Below are positions 51,830-60,814 of a stretch of 64,000 nt of DNA, piece by piece. The number at the start of each line of letters is the position of its first letter. Positions within the stretch are counted from its first letter, which is position 1. A model generated the notes under the pieces. The model saw nothing but the letters and a program-made list of their open reading frames with translations. It was not told the origin of the DNA and made no database searches. The position numbers were made by a program, and so were the translations under genes. Source of the stretch: Hymenobacter sp. DG01 (lineage in GTDB: Bacteria; Bacteroidota; Bacteroidia; Cytophagales; Hymenobacteraceae); the NCBI RefSeq assembly GCF_006352025.1, contig NZ_CP040936.1, forward strand, positions 1,550,001 to 1,614,000, written 5' to 3'.

Positions 51830-54800
51830 ATGAAACTCCATTCTCTGCTACCCTCCCAGGCCCTCGACCTGGCTTATCGTCGTCAGAAGGCGCACCGCGC
51901 TACCCTCGATACGTTTGAACAAGCCCGCCGCCAGCTGCTGCCCGAGCTGGATGCGGCCCAGGATGAGGCCGATATGGTGCTGCCCCTCACCAAATTTTTG
52001 AACGCGGTAGGCTTTGCGGGCTACTACATCAACTCACACAAGAAGCGCGACCTGGTGATGCGCACCGGCCCCCAGGCCACCGACCCGTTTGGGGTACTGT
52101 TCGAGCTGAAGCACCAGAAAAACAAGGCCGAGATGGTGCAGCCCGGCAACCTCAACCGCAAGGCCCTGCACGAGCTGCTGCTCTACTACTTTCAGGAGCG
52201 CACTTCGGAGCAGCAGCTGCCCGAGCTGCGCCAGCTTGTTATTACTTCTGGCTACGAGTGGTTTATCTTCGATGCCCACGAGTTTCACCGGGTGTTCTGG
52301 AAGTACCCCGAGCTGCGCCAGCAGTTCCAGAAGTTCAAGCAGGGCCAGACCACGGCCGGTGACACCAGCCACTTCTACCAGGACATTGCCCGGCCCCTGC
52401 TGGATAAGCTGGAAACCGAGGTAAAATTCACCTACTTCACCCTTGACCCCCGCGACGAGAAAGGCCAGCGCAAGGAGCTGGGTGAGCGGGGCCGGGTGTG
52501 GCTGAGCAAGGTATTCTCGGCGCCCCATCTGCTCAAGGAGCCCTTCGCCCAGGATGCCAACACCCTCAACCGGGCCTTTTACGAGGAGCTGCTCTACCTC
52601 ATGGGCCTGGAGGAAATCAAGGACAAGGGCCGCAAGCTGATTCAGCGCTGCGCCCCCGAGCGGCAGCAGCGCGGCTCCCTGCTGGAAAACACGCTGGTGC
52701 AGCTGCGGGCCGAAGACATGCTGCGCAACCTGCCCGCTGACGAACTGAGCACCTACGGCGACACGCCCGAAGCCCAGGCCGAGGGCGTGGCCCTGGCCCT
52801 GTGCCTGACCTGGGTGAGCCGCCTGCTGTTTCTGAAGCTGCTGGAGGGGCAGTTGCGCCGCTACCACCAGCCCGGCCCCGACCAGCCCTTCCGCTTCCTC
52901 GACCCCCAGCAGCTCAAGGAGTACGACCTGCTTAACCGCCTGTTCTATCGCATCCTCAACCGGCCCACGCCGGAGCGCGAGCAGCCCGAGGCCGGCCTCT
53001 ACCCCCACGTTCCCTACCTCAACTCCTCCCTCTTCGAGCCCTCGGCCCTAGAGCGCGTCACGCTGCGCATCTCGGGGCTCGATGATATGATTCCGCTACC
53101 CCTGCTGGGGAGCAAAGGCAAGGGCAAAGGCAGCCGCTCGGTGCTGCGCCAGGATGCCGCCGGCCTCCACCCCACGGCCCTCACCTACCTGCTGCGCTTT
53201 CTCGATGCCTACGACTTTGCCTCCGAGGGCTCCGAGGCGGTGCAGGACGACGAGCGGCCCCTGATTTCGGCGGCCGTGCTGGGCCTCATCTTCGAGAAGA
53301 TTAACGGCTACCGCGACGGCTCCTTCTACACGCCCGGCTTCATTACCATGTACATGTGCCGCCACACCCTGCGCCGGGCCGTGGTGCGCCACTTCAATGA
53401 GCGCTACGGCTGGCAAGCCGACGACGTGAGCAGCCTGGCGGAACAAATAGCCGACGAAACCAAGCGCCGCCCCGAGTTCAGCCAGGCCTTTAACGAGCTG
53501 CGCGTGCTGGACCCCGCCGTGGGTTCGGGCCACTTCCTGGTGTCGGCGCTCAATGAGCTGCTAGCCATCAAGAGCGAGCTGGGTTTGCTGCTGGATGATG
53601 AGGGCAAGCGCCTGCGCTACCGCCTCACGGTGGCCCGCGACGAGCTGGCCGTAACTTCCGACGAGGACGACACCCTGTTTGAGTACCGCGCCACCTGGGA
53701 CGAAACCGCCCAGACCCGCCGCGTGGGCCGCGAGCATACCCGCCTGCAAAGCGCCCTGTTCCGGGAAAAGCGCCACCTCATTGAGCACTGCCTCTACGGC
53801 GTGGACCTCAACCCCAACTCGGTGCGCATCTGTAGGCTGCGCCTCTGGATTGAGCTGCTCAAGCACGCCTACTACACCCCCGAAAGCCAGTTCCGGGAGC
53901 TGGAAACCCTGCCCAACCTGGAGCTGAACGTGCGCGCCGGCAACTCCCTCATCAGCCGCTACCCCCTGGGAGCCGACCTCACGGAGGTGTTCCGCAAAAA
54001 AGACTTCTCGCTGGCCGCTTACCGCCGGGCCGTGGGCGAGTTCTTCTCGGCCAGGGGCCGCGAGCAGAAACAGGTGCTCGAAGACTTCCTGCAGCGCCTC
54101 AAAGACCAGTTCCGGACCGATATTCAGCGCCACGACCCGCTGCTCAAGCGCATTACCCGCGCCAAGGAAGACCTGCTGCGGGCCGAGCTGGACCAGAAGC
54201 CCGACCTGTTCGGGAAGGCCCGCCTCTCGGCCGACGATGCCTGGGCCAAGCAAACCACCGCCCGCCTCAACCTGGAAAAGCTAGAGCAGGAGCGTCAGCA
54301 GCGCGAGCAGGGCACCCTGTTCCGCGACGCCTTTGAGTGGCGCTTCGAGTTTCCGGAGGTGCTGAACCCCGATGGCTCCTTCCGCGGCTTCGATGCCGTG
54401 CTGGGCAACCCGCCCTATGTTGCTCAGATTCAAGATAAACAAATAAAAGAAGCTCTTAAAAAGACCTTTGTTACATCACAGTACCAATTAGATCTATATG
54501 TAGCATTTATCGAAATGAGCGTCCGGCTTCTCAAAGGGGGCGGAATGATTAGTTTTATCACTCCAAATTCTTGGCTTAAGAATATGATGTTTAGCGAAGC
54601 CAGGAAATTTATATTAAATAATTTATCTATAAATGAGCTTGTTCCAAATTTACCTAACGTATTCACTGAAGCAAATGTAGATTCAGCAATTTTCATTGCA
54701 GAAAAGAACGCAACAATAGAGCCGCTTCAAGTGATACGATTTGAAAAAGGGCAATTCAACCAAGGTCACGTCGTAGATACAACACGTTTCCTTTCAAATG

Positions 54801-55537
54801 AAAGATATGTTTTTGATGTAGAGTCTGACAGCGACACTTCCGTTGTTTTAAATTCCATGAGGAAAGTAGCAGTCCAGCTGCAGGATTTATGTGACATCAC
54901 GCGTGGCGTTAATTCATATGACAAAGCTCGTGGACAAACAGATGAAATTATTAAAAACCGTGGGTATCATGCTGATTTTAGAAAAGATTCAACTTACGTT
55001 CCTGAACTGAAAGGAAAACATATTAGACCTTTCAGCTATAAATGGGATGGTACAAGTTATATAAGCTACGGCACATGGTTAGCCGCGCCAAGAGAACCTA
55101 AGTTTTTTACCGGAAGCAGATTAATAATGAGACAGGTATTAGGAGATACTCTATTCTGTACAATCATTAAAGAAGATATGGTAATTGATCAAAGTGTGTT
55201 TATTGCAAAATTGAATACTAACACAAACAATAAATACAGCCTTGAATATATTCTTGGCGTTCTTGCCTCTCCAACATTAGCTTACTATTTTAAGCGTGCA
55301 GCTAATGAATTCGATGATTTGTTTCCAAAAATAAAAATCGGAGAATTCCGTGAACTCCCCATCCCCACCGCCACGGCGGAGCAGCAGGCGCCCATCGTGG
55401 CGCTGGTGGAGCAGGTGCTGGCCGCCAAAGCCGCCGATGCCACCGCCGATACTCAGCCCCTGGAGCAGCAGATTGATGCCCTGGTGGCCGCCCTCTACGG
55501 CCTCACGCCCGCCGAAACCGCCCTGCTCACGGCCTAG
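51830..55537 (+). CDS. Type IIG restriction-modification enzyme (Eco57I-type)
   Basis: A 1235-residue single-chain enzyme that both methylates adenine and cuts DNA. N terminus with a PD-(D/E)xK nuclease pattern (D74 ... E92-L-K94 in VLFELKHQKN). A helical connector follows. The N6-adenine methyltransferase core has the SAM motif VLDPAVGSGHFLVSALNELL (from about residue 558), a later GVDLNPNSVRICRLRLWIEL, and motif IV N860-P-P-Y863. Then comes the target-recognition part (about 864-1170), coded by strikingly AT-rich DNA, and a C-terminal ELPIPTATAEQQAPIVALVEQV helix, GC-rich again. Start ATG 51830 is preferred over TTG 51818. Divergent from the ATPase-nuclease pair. Related to PglX of BREX, but no other BREX gene is present. 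Confidence 0.93.
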   Translation: MKLHSLLPSQALDLAYRRQKAHRATLDTFEQARRQLLPELDAAQDEADMVLPLTKFLNAVGFAGYYINSHKKRDLVMRTGPQATDPFGVLFELKHQKNKAEMVQPGNLNRKALHELLLYYFQERTSEQQLPELRQLVITSGYEWFIFDAHEFHRVFWKYPELRQQFQKFKQGQTTAGDTSHFYQDIARPLLDKLETEVKFTYFTLDPRDEKGQRKELGERGRVWLSKVFSAPHLLKEPFAQDANTLNRAFYEELLYLMGLEEIKDKGRKLIQRCAPERQQRGSLLENTLVQLRAEDMLRNLPADELSTYGDTPEAQAEGVALALCLTWVSRLLFLKLLEGQLRRYHQPGPDQPFRFLDPQQLKEYDLLNRLFYRILNRPTPEREQPEAGLYPHVPYLNSSLFEPSALERVTLRISGLDDMIPLPLLGSKGKGKGSRSVLRQDAAGLHPTALTYLLRFLDAYDFASEGSEAVQDDERPLISAAVLGLIFEKINGYRDGSFYTPGFITMYMCRHTLRRAVVRHFNERYGWQADDVSSLAEQIADETKRRPEFSQAFNELRVLDPAVGSGHFLVSALNELLAIKSELGLLLDDEGKRLRYRLTVARDELAVTSDEDDTLFEYRATWDETAQTRRVGREHTRLQSALFREKRHLIEHCLYGVDLNPNSVRICRLRLWIELLKHAYYTPESQFRELETLPNLELNVRAGNSLISRYPLGADLTEVFRKKDFSLAAYRRAVGEFFSARGREQKQVLEDFLQRLKDQFRTDIQRHDPLLKRITRAKEDLLRAELDQKPDLFGKARLSADDAWAKQTTARLNLEKLEQERQQREQGTLFRDAFEWRFEFPEVLNPDGSFRGFDAVLGNPPYVAQIQDKQIKEALKKTFVTSQYQLDLYVAFIEMSVRLLKGGGMISFITPNSWLKNMMFSEARKFILNNLSINELVPNLPNVFTEANVDSAIFIAEKNATIEPLQVIRFEKGQFNQGHVVDTTRFLSNERYVFDVESDSDTSVVLNSMRKVAVQLQDLCDITRGVNSYDKARGQTDEIIKNRGYHADFRKDSTYVPELKGKHIRPFSYKWDGTSYISYGTWLAAPREPKFFTGSRLIMRQVLGDTLFCTIIKEDMVIDQSVFIAKLNTNTNNKYSLEYILGVLASPTLAYYFKRAANEFDDLFPKIKIGEFRELPIPTATAEQQAPIVALVEQVLAAKAADATADTQPLEQQIDALVAALYGLTPAETALLTA
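54419..55345 (+). other. AT-rich segment inside the restriction-modification gene
   Basis: Directly after the NPPY codons the DNA changes from GC-rich (line 53941: 37 of 60 bases GC by hand count) to AT-rich (line 54601: 14 of 60), and returns to GC-rich near 55345 before ELPIP. The reading frame stays open and the protein remains continuous. It coincides with the target-recognition region, as expected for an exchanged specificity module. Confidence 0.9.
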
Positions 55538-55563
55538 GGCCCGGGGGCAAAACCAGTAGCTAA

Positions 55564-55670
55564 AAGAACGTCATTCCGAGCGAAGTCGAGGAATCTCGCG
55601 TGCTGATGTTGCAACGCTATTCAGACGTCAGCACGCGAGATTCCTCGACTTCGCTCGGAATGACGTTCTT
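55564..55670. repeat. Long inverted repeat, GTCATTCCGAGC family
   Basis: Two 46-base arms (55564-55609 and 55625-55670) in inverted orientation with one mismatch, around a 15-base centre. Each arm begins with AAGAACGTCATTCCGAGCG. It lies between the restriction-modification gene and the lactonase. Size and arm length are like a small non-coding mobile element or palindromic repeat. Confidence 0.9.
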
Positions 55671-55787
55671 GCTTGCCCGGCGCTCTTGCTTTGCTGATTT
55701 CTGGCGTGCTGACGTTATTTCGGTGGTGTTCACTTATTCTTATCGGGCCCTGCCGGCTTTCCTTTCCGCATCCCTACCCCCTTTCCT

Positions 55788-56978
55788 ATGCCCCAACCCT
55801 TCCGCAGCCGCCGCAATTTTCTCCTCACCCTCGGTGCCGGTCTGGCGGGTAGCGCCCTGCTGGCCGCCTGCACCCGCGCGGGCCTGAGTGCCTCCGACCA
55901 ATCGTACCTGGTGTACGTGGGCACCTATGGTCCTCAGGATCAGGAGAACATTCTGCTCTACCGCCTCACGCCAGCCACTGGAGCCCTCACGCGGGTTACG
56001 GGCGCGAAAGGCGGGGCCAGCCCGTCGTTTTTGACGGTAGATGCCGGCCGCCGCACCCTGTATGCCGTGAACGAGGTAGATAATTTCCAGAACACGCCCA
56101 ACGGCGGCGTCAGCGCCTTTGCCATCGATGCCAAAACCGGCGGCCTCACGCTGCTGAACCAGCAGGCTTCGGGCGGCACCATCCCCTGCTACATCAGCCT
56201 GGATAAACAGGGAAAGCACGCGCTGGTAGCCAACTACGGCAACGGCACCGTGGCCGCCCTACCCCTCGGCGAGGGCGGAACCCTGCGGGCCGCATCGTCG
56301 GTAGATCAGCACACGGGCCACGGTCCGCACAAAAACCAAACGAATCCGCGCGGCCACTGCATGCTCCCCGACCCGGCCGGCAAGTACTGCTTTGCCGTGG
56401 ATTTGGGCAACGACACCGTGTACGGCTACACCCTGGCCCCCGGCGGCCAGCTGCAGCGCCTCCCTACCCCGGCCCACCAGACCAAGCCCGGTGCCGGGCC
56501 GCGCATCCTTACCTTCCACCCCAGCCAGCCCTGGGCCTACCTCATCAACGAGCTGGACTCCACAATGACAGCCCTGGCCTACGACGCCAGCAAGGGTACT
56601 TTCCAGGAAATCCAGACCCTGACGACCCTGCCCGCTGGCTTCACCGAGTGGAATGCCTGCGCCGACGTGCACGTGTCGTCCAGCGGCAAGTTCCTGTACG
56701 GCTCCAACCGCGGGCACAACAGCCTGGTGGTGTACGCCATTGACCCCGGCAGCGGCCGCCTCACGCTGGTAGAGCACGTGATGCTACCCGGCAAAACCCC
56801 GCGCAGCTTCACCTTCGACCCCAGCGGGCGGGTAGTGTTGGTAGCCCATCAGCAGTCCGATACGGTGGTTACCTACTTCGCCGATGCCCGCACCGGCCGC
56901 CTCACCCCCACCGGCGTGAGCGTGCCCATGACGGCTCCCGTGTGCCTGCAGGTGTACCCCGATTTTCTGCGAGGCTAA
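55788..56978 (+). CDS. Lactonase family beta-propeller protein (6-phosphogluconolactonase-like)
   Basis: A 396-residue protein with a twin-arginine signal (SRRNFLLTLGAGLAGSALLAAC) that also carries a lipobox, so it is exported and probably lipid-linked. The mature part is a seven-bladed propeller of the Pgl/lactonase family: YLVYVGTYG, PSFLTVDAGRRTLYAVNEV, GGVSAFAIDAKTG, KHALVANYGNGTVAALPL, GPRILTFHPSQPWAYLINELDSTMTALAYD and SSSGKFLYGSNRGHNSLVVYAID. It would hydrolyse a sugar lactone. Because of the export signal it cannot be the cytosolic pentose-phosphate enzyme. A CCCTACCCCCTTT stretch directly precedes the ATG. Confidence 0.92.
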   Translation: MPQPFRSRRNFLLTLGAGLAGSALLAACTRAGLSASDQSYLVYVGTYGPQDQENILLYRLTPATGALTRVTGAKGGASPSFLTVDAGRRTLYAVNEVDNFQNTPNGGVSAFAIDAKTGGLTLLNQQASGGTIPCYISLDKQGKHALVANYGNGTVAALPLGEGGTLRAASSVDQHTGHGPHKNQTNPRGHCMLPDPAGKYCFAVDLGNDTVYGYTLAPGGQLQRLPTPAHQTKPGAGPRILTFHPSQPWAYLINELDSTMTALAYDASKGTFQEIQTLTTLPAGFTEWNACADVHVSSSGKFLYGSNRGHNSLVVYAIDPGSGRLTLVEHVMLPGKTPRSFTFDPSGRVVLVAHQQSDTVVTYFADARTGRLTPTGVSVPMTAPVCLQVYPDFLRG

Positions 56979-57093
56979 GGGGGTAGTACCTACAACTGAG
57001 TAGTGGTACTATTTCGGCTGGCCTGACGTTTGCTTAGCGACTCCTGCGCTTTGCATCAGCAAGCCAGCCGATTCCTATTTTCTACCGGTTTTT

Positions 57094-57591
57094 ATGAAAC
57101 GCTTTAGCAGTCTGGCTTTGCTGGCCCTTCTCCCTCTTTCCGTGCACGCTCAGCAGGCCGGCTCGGTACAGCGCTTAGATGAGAGCAACGGCTTCCGGGG
57201 GCTGCGCTTCGGCGCGCCGCTCACCGAGGCCCTGCACCTGCGCCTGGTGCAGGACAGCGGCGACGAGAAGATTTACGAGCGCACCGACGAGGATTTGCGG
57301 CTCGGCTCGTTTTCGGCCACCCGCATTCACTACAAGTTTTTCCGGGGCCAGTTTGCCGCCGTCACCATCATCGTGAAGGGCACGGAACACGCCCAGCGCG
57401 TGCTGCCTACCTTCCAAAATGTGTACGGGCCAGGCAAGATGGAGGGCTTTAGCTGCAAGTGGCAGGGCCGGCAAGTGGCCCTTTCCTGCGCTTCCTGGAG
57501 CGACGACAACGCCATTCTGGCCATGTCGAGCCTACCCCTCGCGGCCCAGATGAAGCAGGCCAAAGCCACACCTAAGCTCACGGGTAAATAG
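57094..57591 (+). CDS. Small secreted hypothetical protein
   Basis: A 165-residue protein with signal peptide MKRFSSLALLALLPLSVHAQQ. The mature part is strand-rich: FRGLRFGAPLTEALHLRLVQDSG, KIYERTDEDLRLGSFSATRIHYKFFRGQFAAVTIIVKG, FQNVYGPGKMEGFSCKWQGRQVALSCASWSD, ending with TPKLTGK. Two cysteines (in FSCKWQ and LSCASW) may form a disulfide. I do not recognise a family. Likely periplasmic. It follows the lactonase by 115 bases on the same strand. Confidence 0.75.
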   Translation: MKRFSSLALLALLPLSVHAQQAGSVQRLDESNGFRGLRFGAPLTEALHLRLVQDSGDEKIYERTDEDLRLGSFSATRIHYKFFRGQFAAVTIIVKGTEHAQRVLPTFQNVYGPGKMEGFSCKWQGRQVALSCASWSDDNAILAMSSLPLAAQMKQAKATPKLTGK

Positions 57592-57625
57592 CCCGCTACC
57601 TTCTAGCAGACGAACTGCCCTGGGT

Positions 57626-59176
57626 TTACCGGCGGTAGCCCTGCACCGGGAAGGCTGGGTCTTCGTAGGGAGTCAGCACGGATTCCGGCTGGCTGTTGGC
57701 GTTGAAAATCATGACTTCGCGCCGCGCCGGGGTGTAGCGCGGCCAAGTGGGGCCGGGCAGCCCGGTCTTGATGAAGCGGGCCCAGTGTGCGTGCATGGCC
57801 GCGGCCAGCGCGGGGTTAGAGGCCTTGCTGGGGGCACCGGGGGTAGTGGCCGCCGTGGCCGCGGCGGAGCTGCCCTCCGGGGCATTCCACACGAAAGCCA
57901 GCTCCTGGGCGTGCGTAGGCTGGGTGCGGGCATCGGTGTAATCGAAACGGTAGAGCCAGGTGGGCGTGCCCTGCGCCGCCAGCTGGTTAGCCAGGCGGTA
58001 GGTGGCCAGGCGGTAGAGGTAATCGGTCAGAACAATGTTCCAGGCGGCTTCGTCGGGTTCCTGGCGGCGCTGCTGTTGGTAGGCCCGCCACACGAATGGG
58101 CTGTTGGCGGGGCCGAAGGTGAGACGCAGGGCCTCTTCGCTGGGCTGATGCAGTACTGAGCCAGGCCCACTAAACAGGCGGGCTTCCGTCAGGTTAGACC
58201 CTAGCAGCACCCGCACCGGCCGCGCCTGGCGCAGATACTCCGCGGGCGGGGCCGTGATGGTGTGCCCATCCAAAACCGGCCCGAACACCTGCAGCCCCCC
58301 CGACCCATTGGCGAAGCGGCCCTGGGCCCGCACCAGCGAGTCGGCGGGCAGGCGGAGCAGGGCGCGGGCATCGGTGGTGTTCAGCTCCTGCAGCAGCTGC
58401 CGGGTTACGCTGGCGGCCGTGGCCGTGTCGCGGACGGCCTGCACGGCGCCGCTTTCCAGAATGGCCTGCTGAAACAAGCCCTGGGCGGCGGGCGCCACCA
58501 GCAGGCCACCCACCAGCTTCGCTCCCGCCGACTCGCCCATGATGGTTACCCGCTCAGGGTCGCCCCCGAAGGCGGCAATGTTCTGGTGCACCCAGCGCAG
58601 GGCCGCCACGGCATCGAGCAGGCCGCAGTTGCCGGCCTGGGCGTAGTCGGGCCCCAGCTGGCTGCCGAGGTGCAGAAAGCCCAGGCTGCCCAGGCGGTAG
58701 TTGATGCTCACGGCCACTACGGTATCCTGCGCGGCAAAGGTCCAGGAGTCGTTGTCCTGCCCTGCGCCGCCGGTAAAGGCCCCGCCGTGCATCCACACTA
58801 CCACCGGCCGCCGCTTAGCTGCAGCTGGCGCCCACACGTTCAGGTACAGGCAGTCCTCGGAGCCCTGCACGCCCGTGGGCCCGCCCGTTTGGGTGGCCCG
58901 GCTACTGAACTGCGTGGCCACAACGGTGCTGCCGTAGCGCTTGATGAGTTGGGGCGGCCGAAACCGCAACGACCCCACCGGCGGCTGCGCGTACGGAATC
59001 CCGCGGAATACCCGCAGCCACCCCTCCTGCACGCCCTGAACCTTACCTTGCTTGGTTTTCACCACCGGCGCGTTGCCTCGGCTCTGGGCCGATAGCATGC
59101 CAACGCCTGGCGCCAGGCTCAAAAGCACCACCCACAACACCCGACGGTAGGAACGATGGCTAGAGAAGCACGTCAT
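57626..59176 (-). CDS. Carboxylesterase type B family (secreted)
   Basis: A 516-residue alpha/beta hydrolase. Signal peptide: MTCFSSHRSYRRVLWVVLLSLAPGVGMLSAQS. Type-B carboxylesterase motifs in order: FRGIPYAQPPVGSLRFRPPQ, SEDCLYLNVWAP, VVVWMHGGAFTGG (oxyanion hole), FGGDPERVTIMGESAGAKLVGG (catalytic Ser), later a Glu in the acid position and a His in LAFVWNAP. It hydrolyses carboxylic esters outside the cytoplasm. ATG 59176 is preferred over ATG 59200. The region just upstream is the long inverted repeat. No partner gene. Confidence 0.93.
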   Translation of the reverse strand: MTCFSSHRSYRRVLWVVLLSLAPGVGMLSAQSRGNAPVVKTKQGKVQGVQEGWLRVFRGIPYAQPPVGSLRFRPPQLIKRYGSTVVATQFSSRATQTGGPTGVQGSEDCLYLNVWAPAAAKRRPVVVWMHGGAFTGGAGQDNDSWTFAAQDTVVAVSINYRLGSLGFLHLGSQLGPDYAQAGNCGLLDAVAALRWVHQNIAAFGGDPERVTIMGESAGAKLVGGLLVAPAAQGLFQQAILESGAVQAVRDTATAASVTRQLLQELNTTDARALLRLPADSLVRAQGRFANGSGGLQVFGPVLDGHTITAPPAEYLRQARPVRVLLGSNLTEARLFSGPGSVLHQPSEEALRLTFGPANSPFVWRAYQQQRRQEPDEAAWNIVLTDYLYRLATYRLANQLAAQGTPTWLYRFDYTDARTQPTHAQELAFVWNAPEGSSAAATAATTPGAPSKASNPALAAAMHAHWARFIKTGLPGPTWPRYTPARREVMIFNANSQPESVLTPYEDPAFPVQGYRR

Positions 59177-59235
59177 GTAGTACTGGAAGAATGGGCACAT
59201 ATTGAGAAATGACGCTCTGAACTCTGTTTAGCACG

Positions 59236-59325
59236 TGTCATCCTGAGCAGAGCGAAGGACCTCGACCGCTGACTTACTAGGTAGCTACGAAGCGGTCGAG
59301 GTCCTTCGCTCTGCTCAGGATGACA
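59236..59325. repeat. Long perfect inverted repeat, GTCATCCTGAGC family
   Basis: Two perfect 35-base arms (59236-59270 and 59291-59325) around a 20-base centre. Each arm begins TGTCATCCTGAGCAGAGCG. It lies upstream of the esterase, between it and the ackA stop. The core GTCATxCxGAGC matches the repeat at 55564. Confidence 0.9.
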
Positions 59326-59371
59326 AACGGCTTAATACTGTCTGGCTTTCTAAACAGCTGTACTACACTGT

Positions 59372-60580
59372 TCAATGTTCATTGTGCTTCAGCAGCTCCG
59401 CGCACTGGCGGGCAATTTCCAGCTCCTCGTTGGTGGGCACCACCAGCACCTTCACGCGGGAGCCCGCCCGACTAATTTCCCGGATGCCGGGGCGGCGCTG
59501 CTGGTTTTCGGCCTCATCCAGCTCAATGCCCAGGAACTCCAGACCCTGACAGGCTTTCTGGCGCACCAACGCGTCGTTTTCGCCTACCCCCGCCGTGAAC
59601 ACCACTGCATCCAGGCCCTCCAGCGCGGCCGCGTAGGCCCCCACGTACTTGCGGATGCGGTAGGCGTAGAGGTCGTAGGCCAGGCGGGCGCGGGCATCGC
59701 CCTGCTCCAGGGCTTTCGTGATGTCGCGCATATCACTGAGGCCGGTGAGACCCAGCATGCCGCTTTCCTTGTTTACAAGGTTGCTGATCTGCTCGGCCGA
59801 GTAACCCAGCTGGCCCATCAGGTGGAGCACGATGGAGGGGTCCAGGTCGCCGGTACGGGTGCCCATCACCAGTCCAGTAAGGGGCCCGAAGCCCATGCTG
59901 GTATCGAGGCAGCGGCCAGCGCGCACGGCGGCGGCGCTGCAGCCGTTGCCTAGGTGCAGGGTAATCAGGCGAGCCTCGGGGCGGCCCAGGTGGGCGGCAG
60001 CCTGCTGGGCCACGTACTGGTGGCTGGTGCCGTGGAAGCCGTACACCCGGATGCGCTCCTCGGTATAAAGCTGCTCGGGCAGGGCGTAGCGGAAGGCGTG
60101 CTCGGGCAAAGTCTGGTGAAACGCCGTGTCGAACACCGCTACCTGCCGGGCCTGGGGAAAGATGCGCTCGGCCACCTCAATGCCCAGCAGGTTGGCCGGG
60201 TTGTGCAGGGGAGCCAAAGCAAACAGCCGCCGGATTTCATCTTTTACTTCGGCGCTTATTTCCGTGGTGGCCGCAAAGGTTTCGCCCCCGTGCACCACCC
60301 GGTGCCCTACCACCTCCACCTCGGCGGGGTCGCGCAGCACGCCTTGCCGGGCATCCGTCAGCAGGGCCACCACCTCGCGCAGACCGGCTTCGTGGTTGGG
60401 CAGGGGTAGGGTGCGGCGGGTTTGCTGGGGCGCATCAGCCGTGAATACGTTGTGGGTGATAGTGGCATGGGGGTAGCCGATGCGCTCTACCAGTCCGCTG
60501 CACAGGGGCTGCCGGGCGGGCCACCGAAACAGCTGGTACTTGATGGAAGAGCTACCGGAGTTAACGACGAAGATGTTCAT
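59372..60580 (-). CDS. ackA: Acetate kinase
   Basis: A 402-residue cytosolic enzyme that interconverts acetate plus ATP with acetyl phosphate. Motifs: the ATP-binding IFVVNSGSSSIKY at the N terminus, VVGHRVVHGGE, YGFHGTSHQYVAQQ, ITLHLGNGCSAAAVR (phosphate binding), PLTGLVMGTRTGDLDPS, and VFTAGVGENDALVR near the end. ATG 60580 is chosen because family members start with this strand; the frame extends upstream to 60682. No pta (phosphotransacetylase) gene is next to it. A TACTTTGG box lies about 99 bases before the ATG. Confidence 0.96.
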   Translation of the reverse strand: MNIFVVNSGSSSIKYQLFRWPARQPLCSGLVERIGYPHATITHNVFTADAPQQTRRTLPLPNHEAGLREVVALLTDARQGVLRDPAEVEVVGHRVVHGGETFAATTEISAEVKDEIRRLFALAPLHNPANLLGIEVAERIFPQARQVAVFDTAFHQTLPEHAFRYALPEQLYTEERIRVYGFHGTSHQYVAQQAAAHLGRPEARLITLHLGNGCSAAAVRAGRCLDTSMGFGPLTGLVMGTRTGDLDPSIVLHLMGQLGYSAEQISNLVNKESGMLGLTGLSDMRDITKALEQGDARARLAYDLYAYRIRKYVGAYAAALEGLDAVVFTAGVGENDALVRQKACQGLEFLGIELDEAENQQRRPGIREISRAGSRVKVLVVPTNEELEIARQCAELLKHNEH

Positions 60581-60814
60581 GCAACGTGGCTTGCCCCGCT
60601 GGTTGTCAGAGGTTTCACGGCTGTGCGCAATGACGGGGGCAGGTTTGTTTGGTGAAGGGAATATGCGGTATTTGGGCGCCAAAGTACAAGGCTTTGCCCG
60701 TAGCGCCCGTGCCGCGCCTGGCTGCGCTGCTCCGGGCCCGCCTATTCTACGCAGCCGCCTGCTTCTATAGCCACTTCCATTATTCTCTACCCCCTACTCC
60801 CTTCCCATCCCCTC

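Noticed and set aside
52034..53008. 324-codon open frame antisense to the restriction-modification gene
   Set aside because: Leu/Gly/Val-rich translation with no motif; the plus-strand gene is convincing.
51830..55537. PglX of a BREX system
   Set aside because: Architecture is similar, but no brxL, pglZ, brxC or other BREX gene is in the window, and a nuclease-type ExK motif is present at the N terminus.
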